From: Mycolicibacter nonchromogenicus
GTDB taxonomy: Bacteria > Actinomycetota > Actinomycetes > Mycobacteriales > Mycobacteriaceae
Direction: 5' to 3'
NCBI RefSeq assembly: GCF_002101775.1
Contig: NZ_LQPI01000059.1
Coordinates: forward strand, 1-38,463
DNA: 38,463 bases
Within the stretch, counting starts at the first letter, position 1. Each line of letters starts with the position of its first letter. Under the pieces are notes generated by a model, which saw only the letters and a program-made list of their open reading frames with translations, was not told the origin of the DNA and made no database searches. Of this stretch, positions 15,630 through 23,605 are shown in pieces. Position numbers and translations under genes: made by a program.

Positions 15630-16313
15630 ATGTTTGGTCTAGAAGCTCTGATGGCGCTCATCCAGCAGGTTTCGGGCACCCCGTACATCGTTGGTGGGAA
15701 CACTCCGGCAGGTACGGATTGCTCGGGTTTGGCCTCGTGGGTGTCCAACGTCGCCAGCGGCCGGCCGGCCTTCAGCGGGCGGTTCCACACCGGCAACGAG
15801 GAGTCCGCGCTGCTGGCCCGTGGCTTCAGGTACGGCACCGCCCCCAACGCTCTGGTGGTGGGCTGGAACAGCCACCACACCGCGGTGACCCTGCCCGACG
15901 GCACGCCGGTGGCCAGCGGTGAGCCCGGCGGTGTGAGGATCGGCGGCGGCGGCGCCTACCAGCCGCAGTTCACCCATCACATGTACCTGCCCATGGACGA
16001 GGTACCGGCACCGGAAGCGCCGGTGGAGTTTCTTGCCATGGTCGAGCCGGCCCCTGAGCCCGGCCCCGAACCGATGCCCGCCCCCATGGGCTTCGACATG
16101 GCACCGCCGCCCATGGAGGCTCCGCCGTTCGACGCTCCGCCCCCCTTCGACGCACCGCCCCCGTTCGACGCTCCGCCGCCCTTTGAGGCGCCTCCGGCCG
16201 AAGCACCGATGGAGATCCCGGCCGGTGAGGCTCCGCCCATGGATGCCCTGCCGTTCGAGGATGCCCCCGCCGAGCCCGGACCGGAGCCCGGCGAGGCGCC
16301 GGTTCCGGCCTAG
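15630..16313 (+). CDS. NlpC/P60-like peptidase with Pro-rich repeat tail
   Basis: This 227-aa protein has an N-terminal (about 1-120) NlpC/P60-like papain-fold domain. The catalytic Cys31 is in GTDCSGLASW, preceded by GTPYIVGG, and the likely catalytic His is 82/83 in NSHHTAVTLPDG. Such enzymes cut gamma-D-Glu-meso-DAP or related peptidoglycan bonds. From about residue 125 the chain is Pro/Glu/Ala-rich with four near-identical PPFDAPP/PPFEAPP units, encoded by a DNA tandem repeat around 16120-16195. No signal peptide is seen, unusual for a wall enzyme. The start is uncertain: ATG at 15630 or 15651 (better AGAAG site), with in-frame ATG or TTG codons further upstream. Its stop overlaps the convergent methyltransferase stop (CTAG). 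Confidence 0.75.
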   Translation: MFGLEALMALIQQVSGTPYIVGGNTPAGTDCSGLASWVSNVASGRPAFSGRFHTGNEESALLARGFRYGTAPNALVVGWNSHHTAVTLPDGTPVASGEPGGVRIGGGGAYQPQFTHHMYLPMDEVPAPEAPVEFLAMVEPAPEPGPEPMPAPMGFDMAPPPMEAPPFDAPPPFDAPPPFDAPPPFEAPPAEAPMEIPAGEAPPMDALPFEDAPAEPGPEPGEAPVPA

Positions 16314-16897
16314 CCCGGGCCGTCCCGGTGCCCTGACGGCGCCGTCGCCGTGTGGCGTCGCGCCAACAGCCACGCCACGCCGTCCGCTTCACCGTCGGCG
16401 ATCAACTCCAGCTCGGCGAATGCCGTACGCAGCTCCCCCGGCGCGGCGCGGAACCGGCCCGGGGTGCTGCCGACCTGGCTCAGCGCGCTGATCGCCAGCA
16501 ACCCGCCTGGCGCCAGACGCTGCGCCATCGGCACGTCGAGCCGACGGTCGCGGAATCGGGCGCAGTAGATGACGTCGGCCGCCGGCCCCGGGGGCAGTCC
16601 GTCATCGAGGTCGACGACGTCGAATCGGCACCGGTCGCCGACGCCGACGGCGGTGGCCAGCGCCCGCGCCTGCTCGACGCCGACCGGCGAGATGTCGAAA
16701 CCGGCCACCTGCAGGCCCCGCTGGGCGAGCCATACCGACGCCGTGCCCTGACCGCAGGCAATGTCGAGGGCATGCCCGGCGACCGGGAACGCCTCGACGA
16801 ACGGGGCGAACACCGCGGCCGGCCCGACGGTGCCCGATGCCGGCACGCAGCGGCCCGCATATTTCGCATCCCAACGGATGCGGTCCTCGGCGCTCAT
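16310..16897 (-). CDS. Class I SAM-dependent methyltransferase
   Basis: This 195-aa protein has a Rossmann-type methyltransferase core. Motif I is DIACGQGTASVWLA (Asp45-Gly51), the acidic end of strand 2 is GFDISPVGV, and the post-motif Asp-rich VDLDDGLPPG precedes an ADVIYCARF segment in the motif II position. The start MSAEDRIRWDAKYAGR is typical of small TehB/UbiE-like methyltransferases that open with RWDxxY. The substrate cannot be predicted. The ATG at 16897 lies only 21 bp from the divergent Insig gene start, so both transcripts must have very short or absent leaders. Its end overlaps the convergent NlpC/P60-like gene by 4 nt. Confidence 0.88.
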   Translation of the reverse strand: MSAEDRIRWDAKYAGRCVPASGTVGPAAVFAPFVEAFPVAGHALDIACGQGTASVWLAQRGLQVAGFDISPVGVEQARALATAVGVGDRCRFDVVDLDDGLPPGPAADVIYCARFRDRRLDVPMAQRLAPGGLLAISALSQVGSTPGRFRAAPGELRTAFAELELIADGEADGVAWLLARRHTATAPSGHRDGPG

Positions 16898-16918
16898 CGC
16901 ATGGACGATACTGCGGGG

Positions 16919-17497
16919 GTGAAATTACGCCCCTCGATCGCTGTGTTGCTGTTCGTCCTGGGTGGAGCGGCCGGTCTGATCGGCGACCACTCCCACGTGG
17001 TCACCGGAACCACCGAGTATCTGTCCCCCTCGCAGTCCGTGCCGTTCATCTGGAGCAGTCCGCTCTATTTCCCGATTCTGGTCGGTTCGGCGACCGTCTT
17101 TCTGGCGGAGTTGAGGCTGCACCTCCCCTCACCGCGCACCGCGGTCACGGTCCGCCAGGGGGTGGCCGGCTTGGCCGCGGTCCTGGGCAGCTACGTCATC
17201 ACCGCGATGCTGCACGCCTCACCGATTGTTCCCCTCACCACACTGATCTGCGCGTTCGCGGCGATCACCTACTGCGCCCTGGGAGATGTTCCGGGGCTGG
17301 TCTGCGGGGTGCTGATCGCGCTCCTTGGTCCGGTGGTCGAGATCGGGATCGCCGCGGTCGGCCAATTCCGGTACACGCCGGGCTCGGACGGGTTGTTCGG
17401 GGTGGCGCCGTGGCTGGTGCCGCTGTACTTCGCGTTCGGGGTGGTCGCGGCACTGATCGGGGAGATCACCGCCACCGCTCAGCGGCCGGCGGCGTAA
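16919..17497 (+). CDS. Insig-family membrane protein (MvINS-like, Rv2120c position)
   Basis: This integral membrane protein of 192 aa has about six hydrophobic segments. Two blocks align by eye with human Insig: WSSPLYFPILVGSATVFLA against the Insig FSSAWWVPPCCGT region, and QFRYTPGSDGLFG...PLYFAFGVVAALIGEI against the YQYTSPDFLYIRSW...GG...IG region. Bacterial Insig proteins are established: MvINS from Mycobacterium vanbaalenii has a published structure and binds diacylglycerol. The physiological role in bacteria is not settled. The following gene is Rv2119-like, and Rv2120c is an integral membrane protein next to Rv2119 in M. tuberculosis. The GTG at 16919 is preferred; an ATG at 16901 would add six residues and crowd the divergent promoter. 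Confidence 0.82.
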   Translation: MKLRPSIAVLLFVLGGAAGLIGDHSHVVTGTTEYLSPSQSVPFIWSSPLYFPILVGSATVFLAELRLHLPSPRTAVTVRQGVAGLAAVLGSYVITAMLHASPIVPLTTLICAFAAITYCALGDVPGLVCGVLIALLGPVVEIGIAAVGQFRYTPGSDGLFGVAPWLVPLYFAFGVVAALIGEITATAQRPAA

Positions 17498-17513
17498 GCC
17501 GAGAACACCCACG

Positions 17514-19160
17514 ATGACACCGGTCACGCTCGGCGGATACCCGGCGAAACGGTGTGCCCGCGCGACCCACAACGAGTTCACTCCCGGCGTTGTGGAGCCG
17601 GTGGCGCTGCGCCCGGACCTGGAGCTGCTGCGTATCGCCGGACTCGCGTTCGAGGCACAGGTTTTCGACGAACTCCGGGCACACTACGCGGGTTCCGAGC
17701 GGCTACTACTCCTCGATGCCGAGACCGACTGGGCCGAACGCCGGCAGCGCACCGTGGCGGCGATGACTGCCGGTGTGGAGGTGATCGCCGGCGGATGTCT
17801 GCCGGATGTCAACGGCCGCAAAGGCCTTCCCGATGTGCTGGTCAGACACCAGGACGGCTACCTGCCCGTCGACATCAAGAACCACCGGACCGTGACCTCC
17901 GCCAAACGCGCGGAGGTGGCGATCTCGGCGCTGCGCCAACCCGATCGGTGGGTCACGCATCCGGGTCACAGCGATCGCGGCGCGAGCTGGCGTGACGATG
18001 TCCTGCAACTGGCGCACTACACCCGGATGTTGCAGGACTTGGGGTTTCACGCCGGGGTGAACCGCGCCGGCATCATCGGCAGCTCCGACCTCACTGCATT
18101 TGTCGGCGAACCCCTCGGCATCACCTGGTATGACCTGGATGCCGAGAACGTGACCACCTATTCGGCCAGCGACCCCTCGCACCGCAGACCGCGCTCAGCG
18201 CTGCAGCGCTACGACCACGAGTTCGGCTTCCGTGCCGCCGTCGCGGAGGCCGCGGCGGCCGGACGAGAACTGGTGCGGCCCTACCGCATCAGCGAGTGCG
18301 CGTCGTGCTCCTGGTTCGACTACTGCGCCGGTGTGGCCGGCGACGACGACGCGTCGTTCGCGATCGAGACCGGCCACCTCACGATCCGGGAGTGGCAGTA
18401 TCTCTACCAGCACTGCGGCGACGGCGCGGCGATGAGCGTTGCGCAGTTGGCTGCTGTCGACGTGGACGCGCACGCTGAGGTCTTCTGCGTCCAGTCGGTC
18501 AACACCAAAACGCCGCGGGATCGGTTGGCCAACGTGGTCCGTCGCGCCCGAATGAGTTGCGCCGGAACCGACTTCGAGACACACCGGCCCGGCTCACCGA
18601 CGGTGCCCTGCGCCGACATCGAGATCGACTTCGACATCGAGTGGGATGATCAGCGCCGGATCTATCAGTGGGGCCTGCGTATTCGCGACGGCCAGGACGA
18701 CACCACCGCCCGCTACGAACCCGTCGTCTCGTTCGAGCCACTCGACGAGGCCGCCGAAGCAGCACTCGCCGCCGAGTTCGCCTCGCGAATTCAGCAGTTG
18801 CGCAGCCGCGCCGCCCGGGAGGGCAAGTCGCTTCAGGTCTTTCATTGGCACCACCCCGAGATCAGCAGCACGCGCAGATTCGCCGAGGTTCAGCAGGTGC
18901 TCGACGGTCTCACCTTTGATCTGCGGAAGTGGTTCGACACGACGTTCTTCGTCCGTACCCCCTCGTCGATCAAGCAGGTCGCCGGGTTCTTCGGCTTCCG
19001 CTGGGAGGTCGACGATCCCGGCGGTCTGGCCTCCCAGGGCGCCATCGAAGCCGCCCGGGGCGACGGGCCGCAGGCCGACGCCGCCCGGCAATGGTGTCTG
19101 AGCTACAACGAGTGCGACGTGGCGGCCCAAGCCGCGATCCGCGACGGGTTACGCGCCTAA
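17514..19160 (+). CDS. Rv2119-like RecB/Cas4-type Fe-S nuclease with C-terminal DEDD exonuclease-like domain
   Basis: This 548-aa protein is of the TM0106-type 'RecB-like nuclease' family; the start MTPVTLGGYPAKRCARATHN matches Rv2119. The N-terminal half is a PD-(D/E)XK domain with Glu47, Asp107, the VDIKNH motif (Asp120, Lys122) and QLAHYTRML. Cys14 plus Cys262-x2-Cys265-x5-Cys271 (SECASCSWFDYC) form the four-cysteine iron-sulfur cluster of Cas4/AddB-type nucleases, all present here. The C-terminal half opens with ADIEIDFD (Asp368, Glu370) and ends YNECDVAAQ, the first and last motifs of an RNase H-fold DEDD nuclease. Two nuclease folds on one chain suggest DNA repair or nucleic-acid turnover; substrate unknown. 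It starts 16 nt after the Insig stop and is probably co-transcribed. Confidence 0.9.
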   Translation: MTPVTLGGYPAKRCARATHNEFTPGVVEPVALRPDLELLRIAGLAFEAQVFDELRAHYAGSERLLLLDAETDWAERRQRTVAAMTAGVEVIAGGCLPDVNGRKGLPDVLVRHQDGYLPVDIKNHRTVTSAKRAEVAISALRQPDRWVTHPGHSDRGASWRDDVLQLAHYTRMLQDLGFHAGVNRAGIIGSSDLTAFVGEPLGITWYDLDAENVTTYSASDPSHRRPRSALQRYDHEFGFRAAVAEAAAAGRELVRPYRISECASCSWFDYCAGVAGDDDASFAIETGHLTIREWQYLYQHCGDGAAMSVAQLAAVDVDAHAEVFCVQSVNTKTPRDRLANVVRRARMSCAGTDFETHRPGSPTVPCADIEIDFDIEWDDQRRIYQWGLRIRDGQDDTTARYEPVVSFEPLDEAAEAALAAEFASRIQQLRSRAAREGKSLQVFHWHHPEISSTRRFAEVQQVLDGLTFDLRKWFDTTFFVRTPSSIKQVAGFFGFRWEVDDPGGLASQGAIEAARGDGPQADAARQWCLSYNECDVAAQAAIRDGLRA

Positions 19161-19169
19161 CGCTGAATC

Positions 19170-19565
19170 TCAGCCCTGGGTCTTGGCCGGCGGGCAGATG
19201 TTGGTGCGGGCCGCCTCGACCACCTCACCGGCGGTGGACTTGGGGATCTGCAGGTAGACCGAGACCTGCTCGACGATGAGGCTGGTCGGATGCTTCGGGA
19301 ACTCCAGGCAGGCGGTCCGTCCGGCGGCCAGCCGGGGAGCTTCGGTGCCGGGCGGGAACTTCGCGCGGATGGCGTTGAGGTAGGCCATCTCCGCCGGACT
19401 GGGGTACGTCGACTGCTGCTGGGTGCACAGCAGGATGTCGGGGCTGTTGCCGCAGTAGTCGGGATCGCGAGGGTTGAGCGGATCGGCCTGTGCGGATGAC
19501 GCAGCACCGATCAGCCCGGCCAGCACACCTGCCGCCACGGCCGCCGGGAGTGCGATGGTTTTCAC
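19170..19565 (-). CDS. Secreted DUF732 protein
   Basis: This 131-aa protein has a signal peptide (residues 1-27, VKTIALPAAVAAGVLAGLIG then cleavage after AQA) and a DUF732-type domain. The helix MAYLNAIRAKF and three or four Cys residues (YCGNSPDILLC; TACLEF; NICPP) suggest disulfides outside the cell. DUF732 proteins are small mycobacterial envelope proteins of unknown function. I prefer the GTG at 19565, which has AAAGG about 9 nt upstream; the ATG at 19583 has no visible ribosome site. The stop lies 9 nt from the convergent nuclease stop. A second DUF732 gene is divergent from it. Confidence 0.87.
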   Translation of the reverse strand: MKTIALPAAVAAGVLAGLIGAASSAQADPLNPRDPDYCGNSPDILLCTQQQSTYPSPAEMAYLNAIRAKFPPGTEAPRLAAGRTACLEFPKHPTSLIVEQVSVYLQIPKSTAGEVVEAARTNICPPAKTQG

Positions 19566-19666
19566 GTGCAGCGCCTTTCTCATCGCCGCTGACGCTAGCA
19601 GCATTGCCAAGGCGCTCGGGAGGATTGCCGGGTCTGGCCGGCACCACCGGCCGTAGCATCACCGGT

Positions 19667-19978
19667 ATGAGTTGGGCAGCCCGGTTCACCGCACCCCTGG
19701 CCGTCACCGGTGCAGCGCTGGGAGTTCTTTCCGGTGCCGCGCCGGCGCACGCCGACGACGCCGGCTTCATGGCGTACCTCAACACCCACGGCTACACGGC
19801 GCGCTACGCCGACGACGAACCGATCTCGGAGTCCAGCGTGCGCGCCCTGGGGCACATGATCTGCGAGAACCTGCATGTGGGCCGGACGGTCGAGATTCAG
19901 CAGCCGCACTACCCGGCATGGCCGCAGTTCCCGCTGATCGCGCAGGCGGCGCGCCAGGAGTTGTGCCCGGGCGCCTGA
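19667..19978 (+). CDS. Secreted DUF732 protein, divergent paralogue
   Basis: This 103-aa DUF732 protein has a signal peptide of about 29 residues (MSWAARFTAPLAVTGAALGV, cleavage after AHA). The mature domain begins DDAGFMAYLNTHGYTARYADDE; FxxYL and the conserved pair Cys (MICENL) and C-terminal Cys (ELCPGA) are typical. It diverges from the other DUF732 gene across about 100 bp, so the two could share a control region. The sequences differ strongly, so this is an old pair rather than a recent duplication. The ATG at 19667 follows ACCGGT, a weak ribosome site. Function unknown. Confidence 0.88.
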   Translation: MSWAARFTAPLAVTGAALGVLSGAAPAHADDAGFMAYLNTHGYTARYADDEPISESSVRALGHMICENLHVGRTVEIQQPHYPAWPQFPLIAQAARQELCPGA

Positions 19979-20029
19979 CCTCTGTCGCCGGTGAGTGTCG
20001 GGTCGTCCCGATGCGGGTAATTCGGTCCG

Positions 20030-21049
20030 GTGAGACTGCGCAGAAGCAACACCGCAGGCCCGGGATTTCGCCGCATCGGCCGGGGCCGCGGCTTTGCCTA
20101 CACCGACGGGGGCAACCCGGTCGACGACCCGCAGGTCCTCGCCCGGATCAAGGCGCTGGCCATCCCACCGGCGTGGCGCAAGGTGTGGATCTGCCCGCAT
20201 CCCAACGGGCACATCCAAGCCGTCGGGCAAGACGCTACCGGACGGCGTCAATACCTGTATCACCCCCAGTGGCAGGCCGAGCGATCCGAGGAGAAATACG
20301 ACCGGGTCCTGACCCTGGCGCGGTTGCTGCCGGACTGGCGGGCCCAGGTACTCACCGATTTGCGCGGTCGCGGACTGCAACGTGATCGGGTGCTGGCCGT
20401 CGCCCAGCAACTCATCGACCGAGGCTATTTCCGGGCCGGCGGCGAGGAGTACGCCCAGGAGAACGGCAGCTTCGGGCTGGCCACCCTGTTACGTGACCAC
20501 GTCACGATGCGCAAGGACTGTGTGGACTTCGACTATCCGGCCAAAAGCGGCGTGCGGCGCACCGTTTCGGTCGACGATCCGCTGGTGGTCCGCGCGGTGC
20601 GAGCACTGCTGCGCGCGCCCACCGACCTTCCGCGGCTGCTGGTCTACCGCACCTGCGACGGCTGGTGCGAAGTGCGCGCAGACGACCTCAACGAACGGTT
20701 CCGGGAATTGACCGATGAACAGTTCAGCGTCAAGGATCTGCGAACCTGGCATGGCACCGTGCTGGCAGCCGAGAGCTTCGCCGCCGCGCGCGAGCCGAGC
20801 TCCACGACGGTGCGCCGACGCGAAATCGCCGCAGTGATGCGGTCGGTCGCCGAGGAGCTGGGCAACACCCCGGCGGTCGCCCGCAGCTCCTACGTCGACC
20901 CGCGCGTCGTGGCAGCCTACGAGCAGGGTGTCACCATCCGCGCGGCTCTGCATCGGGCAAAGGCTCGTGGCACCCCGGCCGCGCGCCGACTCGCGGCGGA
21001 GACCGCCACCGCTCGCATGATCCGACGAATCGACCGCGCACGGCATTGA
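20030..21049 (+). CDS. DNA topoisomerase IB
   Basis: This poxvirus/bacterial-type topoisomerase IB (339 aa) relaxes supercoils through a 3'-phosphotyrosyl intermediate. The nucleophile is Tyr288 in AVARSSYVDPRV. The other catalytic residues are visible: Arg135 in YFRAGGEEYAQENGSFG, Lys172 in AKSGVRRTV, and Arg238 and His241 in KDLRTWHGTV. The N-terminal beta domain (about 1-90) includes IPPAWRKVWICPHPNGHIQA, a hallmark of bacterial members. A basic C-terminal tail extends the protein beyond the Tyr. The GTG at 20030 is the only good start. It is on the same strand as the malic enzyme gene, with a gap of under 60 nt. Confidence 0.94.
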   Translation: MRLRRSNTAGPGFRRIGRGRGFAYTDGGNPVDDPQVLARIKALAIPPAWRKVWICPHPNGHIQAVGQDATGRRQYLYHPQWQAERSEEKYDRVLTLARLLPDWRAQVLTDLRGRGLQRDRVLAVAQQLIDRGYFRAGGEEYAQENGSFGLATLLRDHVTMRKDCVDFDYPAKSGVRRTVSVDDPLVVRAVRALLRAPTDLPRLLVYRTCDGWCEVRADDLNERFRELTDEQFSVKDLRTWHGTVLAAESFAAAREPSSTTVRRREIAAVMRSVAEELGNTPAVARSSYVDPRVVAAYEQGVTIRAALHRAKARGTPAARRLAAETATARMIRRIDRARH

Positions 21050-21105
21050 CACCGAAAGTGGCTCAAGGCCAGTGCCGGGTGCCGAAGCGTCCTATTGTGC
21101 GACGC

Positions 21106-22836
21106 ATGGGCAGCGGCGGTTTTATCGGCGGAGACGACAGCGGTGACACGATGACAGCTCAGGGGCGGCAACGCCGTGGCCAGGCTCTGCTGTTCGATCC
21201 GCTGACCACCAAGGGCACCGCGTTCAGCCAACAGGAGCGTCGCGACCTCGGCCTGCTGGGTCTGCTGCCGTATGCGGTGAAAACCATCGCCGACCAGGTC
21301 GCCCACAGCTATGCCGAGTTCTCCTCGCGGCAGGACGATCTGGACAAGCACATCTACCTGCGGGGCCTGCAGGACCGCAACGAGACGTTGTTCTACCGGC
21401 TGCTGAGCGACCACATCGAGGAGGTGCTGCCGATCGTCTACACCCCGACGGTCGGTGACGCGTGCCGGCGGTTCAGCAAGATCTATCGGCGTCCCCGCGG
21501 GCTGTTCATCTCCTACCCGGATCGCGATCGTATGCGGGAGGTGCTGCGCAACCGGCGGGAACAACAGGTCGACGTCATCGTCGTCACCGACGGACAGCGC
21601 ATCCTGGGCCTGGGCGACCAGGGCGTCGGCGGCATGGGGATCCCGATCGGCAAGCTCTCGCTCTACACCCTGATCGGGGGAATCGATCCGGCCCGCACCT
21701 TGCCGATCATCCTCGACGTCGGCACCGACAATGTCGATCTGCTGCACGATCCGCAGTACCTGGGCTGGCGCCATCGCCGGATCAGCGATGAGGACTACTA
21801 CGCCTTTGTCGACGACTTCGTCACAATCCTGCATGAGGAACTGCCCGACGTGCTGCTGCAGTGGGAGGACTTCGCCACCGCGCATGCGCTGCCACTGTTG
21901 AAGCGGTACCGAAATCGGCTGCTGACGTTCAACGACGACATTCAGGGCACGGCGGCCGTGGCCCTGGGTGCGCTGCACGGCGCCGTCGGTGTCGCCGGGC
22001 GCCCGCTGTCGCAGCAACAGGTGGTGATGCTCGGCGCCGGTTCGGCCGGCATCGGCGTGCTGGAGATGATCCGCCAGCAGATGGTCGCCGAAGGGCTCTC
22101 CGAAACCGAGGCCGCCGAACGGATCTGGGCCATTGACATCAACGGGTTGCTGACCGACGACCGCGCGGACCTCTCGGACGCCCAGCGCCGTTTCGCTCAG
22201 CCCGCGTCGCGGGTGACCGGGTGGGACGGTCGGGGCCTGGCCGATGTGGTGCGCCACGTCGATGTGGGCATCCTGATCGGCCTGTCTACGGTGGCCGGGG
22301 CCTTCACCGAGGAGATCGTCCGGATGATGGCGGCCAAGACGGACCGGCCGATCATCTTTCCGCTGTCCAACCCCACCAGCCGGGCCGAGGCGCACCCGGC
22401 CGAACTCGACGAGTGGACCGACGGGCGCGCGCTGATCGCCACCGGATCACCGTTCGCCCCGATACGGCACGGCACCTACCCCATCGCGCAGTGCAACAAC
22501 GTCTACATCTTCCCGGCGATCGGGCTGGCCGTCACCGCCGCGCGAGCCTCCCGGGTCACCGACGCCATGATGCGGGTCGCCGCCACGACGCTCGGCGAGG
22601 CCTCCCCGGCCCTGCACGGCGCCGGCCAGCCGTTGCTGCCCGCGTTTGCGGATCTGCCCGAGATCACCACCCGTATCGCGACCGCGGTTGCCGTTCAGGC
22701 GGTGCGTGACGGTGTGGCTCCGGCGGCCTCCGACCAGGAGATCGCCGAGACCGTCCGGCGCGCCCGCTGGACTCCGGACTATCAGACTCACCAGCCACCG
22801 GAAGCCACCAGTCCCGCGCTATCCGGCGAAAAGTAA
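21106..22836 (+). CDS. NAD-type malic enzyme (MaeA-like)
   Basis: This large malic enzyme (576 aa from the ATG at 21106) decarboxylates L-malate to pyruvate with NAD(P). Family motifs are clear: ERRDLGLLGLLP, YTPTVGDACRRFS, the Tyr/Lys active-site blocks around HIYLRGLQDRNETLFYRL and GMGIPIGKLSLY, the metal site with LQWEDFA and TFNDDIQGTAAV, and the dinucleotide fold LGAGSAGIG. By eye it is closer to E. coli MaeA (about 565 aa) than to the M. tuberculosis Mez protein, raising the chance of a separate origin. An ATG at 21151 (MTAQGRQRRGQALLFDPL) would match the MaeA N-terminus better; neither start has a good ribosome site. Confidence 0.93.
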   Translation: MGSGGFIGGDDSGDTMTAQGRQRRGQALLFDPLTTKGTAFSQQERRDLGLLGLLPYAVKTIADQVAHSYAEFSSRQDDLDKHIYLRGLQDRNETLFYRLLSDHIEEVLPIVYTPTVGDACRRFSKIYRRPRGLFISYPDRDRMREVLRNRREQQVDVIVVTDGQRILGLGDQGVGGMGIPIGKLSLYTLIGGIDPARTLPIILDVGTDNVDLLHDPQYLGWRHRRISDEDYYAFVDDFVTILHEELPDVLLQWEDFATAHALPLLKRYRNRLLTFNDDIQGTAAVALGALHGAVGVAGRPLSQQQVVMLGAGSAGIGVLEMIRQQMVAEGLSETEAAERIWAIDINGLLTDDRADLSDAQRRFAQPASRVTGWDGRGLADVVRHVDVGILIGLSTVAGAFTEEIVRMMAAKTDRPIIFPLSNPTSRAEAHPAELDEWTDGRALIATGSPFAPIRHGTYPIAQCNNVYIFPAIGLAVTAARASRVTDAMMRVAATTLGEASPALHGAGQPLLPAFADLPEITTRIATAVAVQAVRDGVAPAASDQEIAETVRRARWTPDYQTHQPPEATSPALSGEK

Positions 22837-22841
22837 CTAAA

Positions 22842-23540
22842 GTGCTCCTGGTGGACGGACGCAAGATCACCAGGTTCTGCGGTCGCAGCCTGGCCATTCT
22901 GACGTCGCTGGCCGTCTCGGCCGCCCTCATCCACGCCCAGGGCAGCCTCGATGCGACACCTAAGCCCACTGAGACCGCCGAGGCGGCCCCGCCGGCTCCA
23001 TCGACGCCGCCGCCACCGAGTACCGGCGGGATGCGCGTCGCCAACCCCGCAGAGGCCGCGGCCCTGGCGGCCAGCGTGCCGATGCCCACCGAAGGCCAGC
23101 AGTTCACCTTCCCGCTGCCTCCCGGGGTGGCTTCGGAGAACGGGCTGCAGGTCAAGACCATTTGGGCGGCGCGCGCCATCGGCGTGCTGTTTCAGGAGAT
23201 CAAGACCATCTACGGATATCGCCAGGACGCACTGAAGTGGCATCCCAACGGGTTGGCCATCGACGTGATGATCCCCGACTACCACAGCGAGGCCGGCATC
23301 CTGCTGGGCGACCAGATCGCCGGCTACGCGCTGGCCAACGCCCAGCGGTGGGGCGTCAACCATGTGATCTGGCGGCAGAAGATCTATCCGGGCGTCGGCG
23401 GCGGCAACTGGACCTCGGATCTGGGCAATGAGACCGCCAACCACTACGACCACGTCCACATCGCCACCGATGGTGGCGGCTACCCCACCGGGCAGGAGAC
23501 CTACTACATCTCCTCGATGTCACCGCCGCCCACGGATTGA
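22842..23540 (+). CDS. Secreted protein with M15-like (ARB-07466-type) C-terminal domain
   Basis: This 232-aa exported protein has a signal segment at residues 8-33, a Pro/Ala/Thr-rich linker at 38-65, and a conserved domain from about 100 to 225. WHPNGLAIDVMIP (His134, Asp141) and HYDHVHIA (His204, His206) have the spacing and character of the zinc ligands in M15-type DD- or LD-peptidases, so a wall peptide-hydrolysing or binding role is plausible but unproven. Close relatives occur in many mycobacteria as hypothetical proteins. The GTG at 22842 begins 5 nt after the malic enzyme stop, suggesting translational coupling or a shared transcript. Confidence 0.85.
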   Translation: MLLVDGRKITRFCGRSLAILTSLAVSAALIHAQGSLDATPKPTETAEAAPPAPSTPPPPSTGGMRVANPAEAAALAASVPMPTEGQQFTFPLPPGVASENGLQVKTIWAARAIGVLFQEIKTIYGYRQDALKWHPNGLAIDVMIPDYHSEAGILLGDQIAGYALANAQRWGVNHVIWRQKIYPGVGGGNWTSDLGNETANHYDHVHIATDGGGYPTGQETYYISSMSPPPTD

Positions 23541-23605
23541 GGGTGGCGTCGATCATGACCATGTCGCAGTCCTGCGGCGTAGCCGCCGCGCGAATGGGCC
23601 ACTAG

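Noticed and set aside
16120..16195. Tandem repeat that could be read as a CRISPR-like array
   Set aside because: The units are coding repeats (PPFDAPP) without unique spacers.
20917..22395. A 492-codon open frame on the minus strand
   Set aside because: It is antisense to the malic enzyme and the topoisomerase end, with no domain and shadow-type composition.
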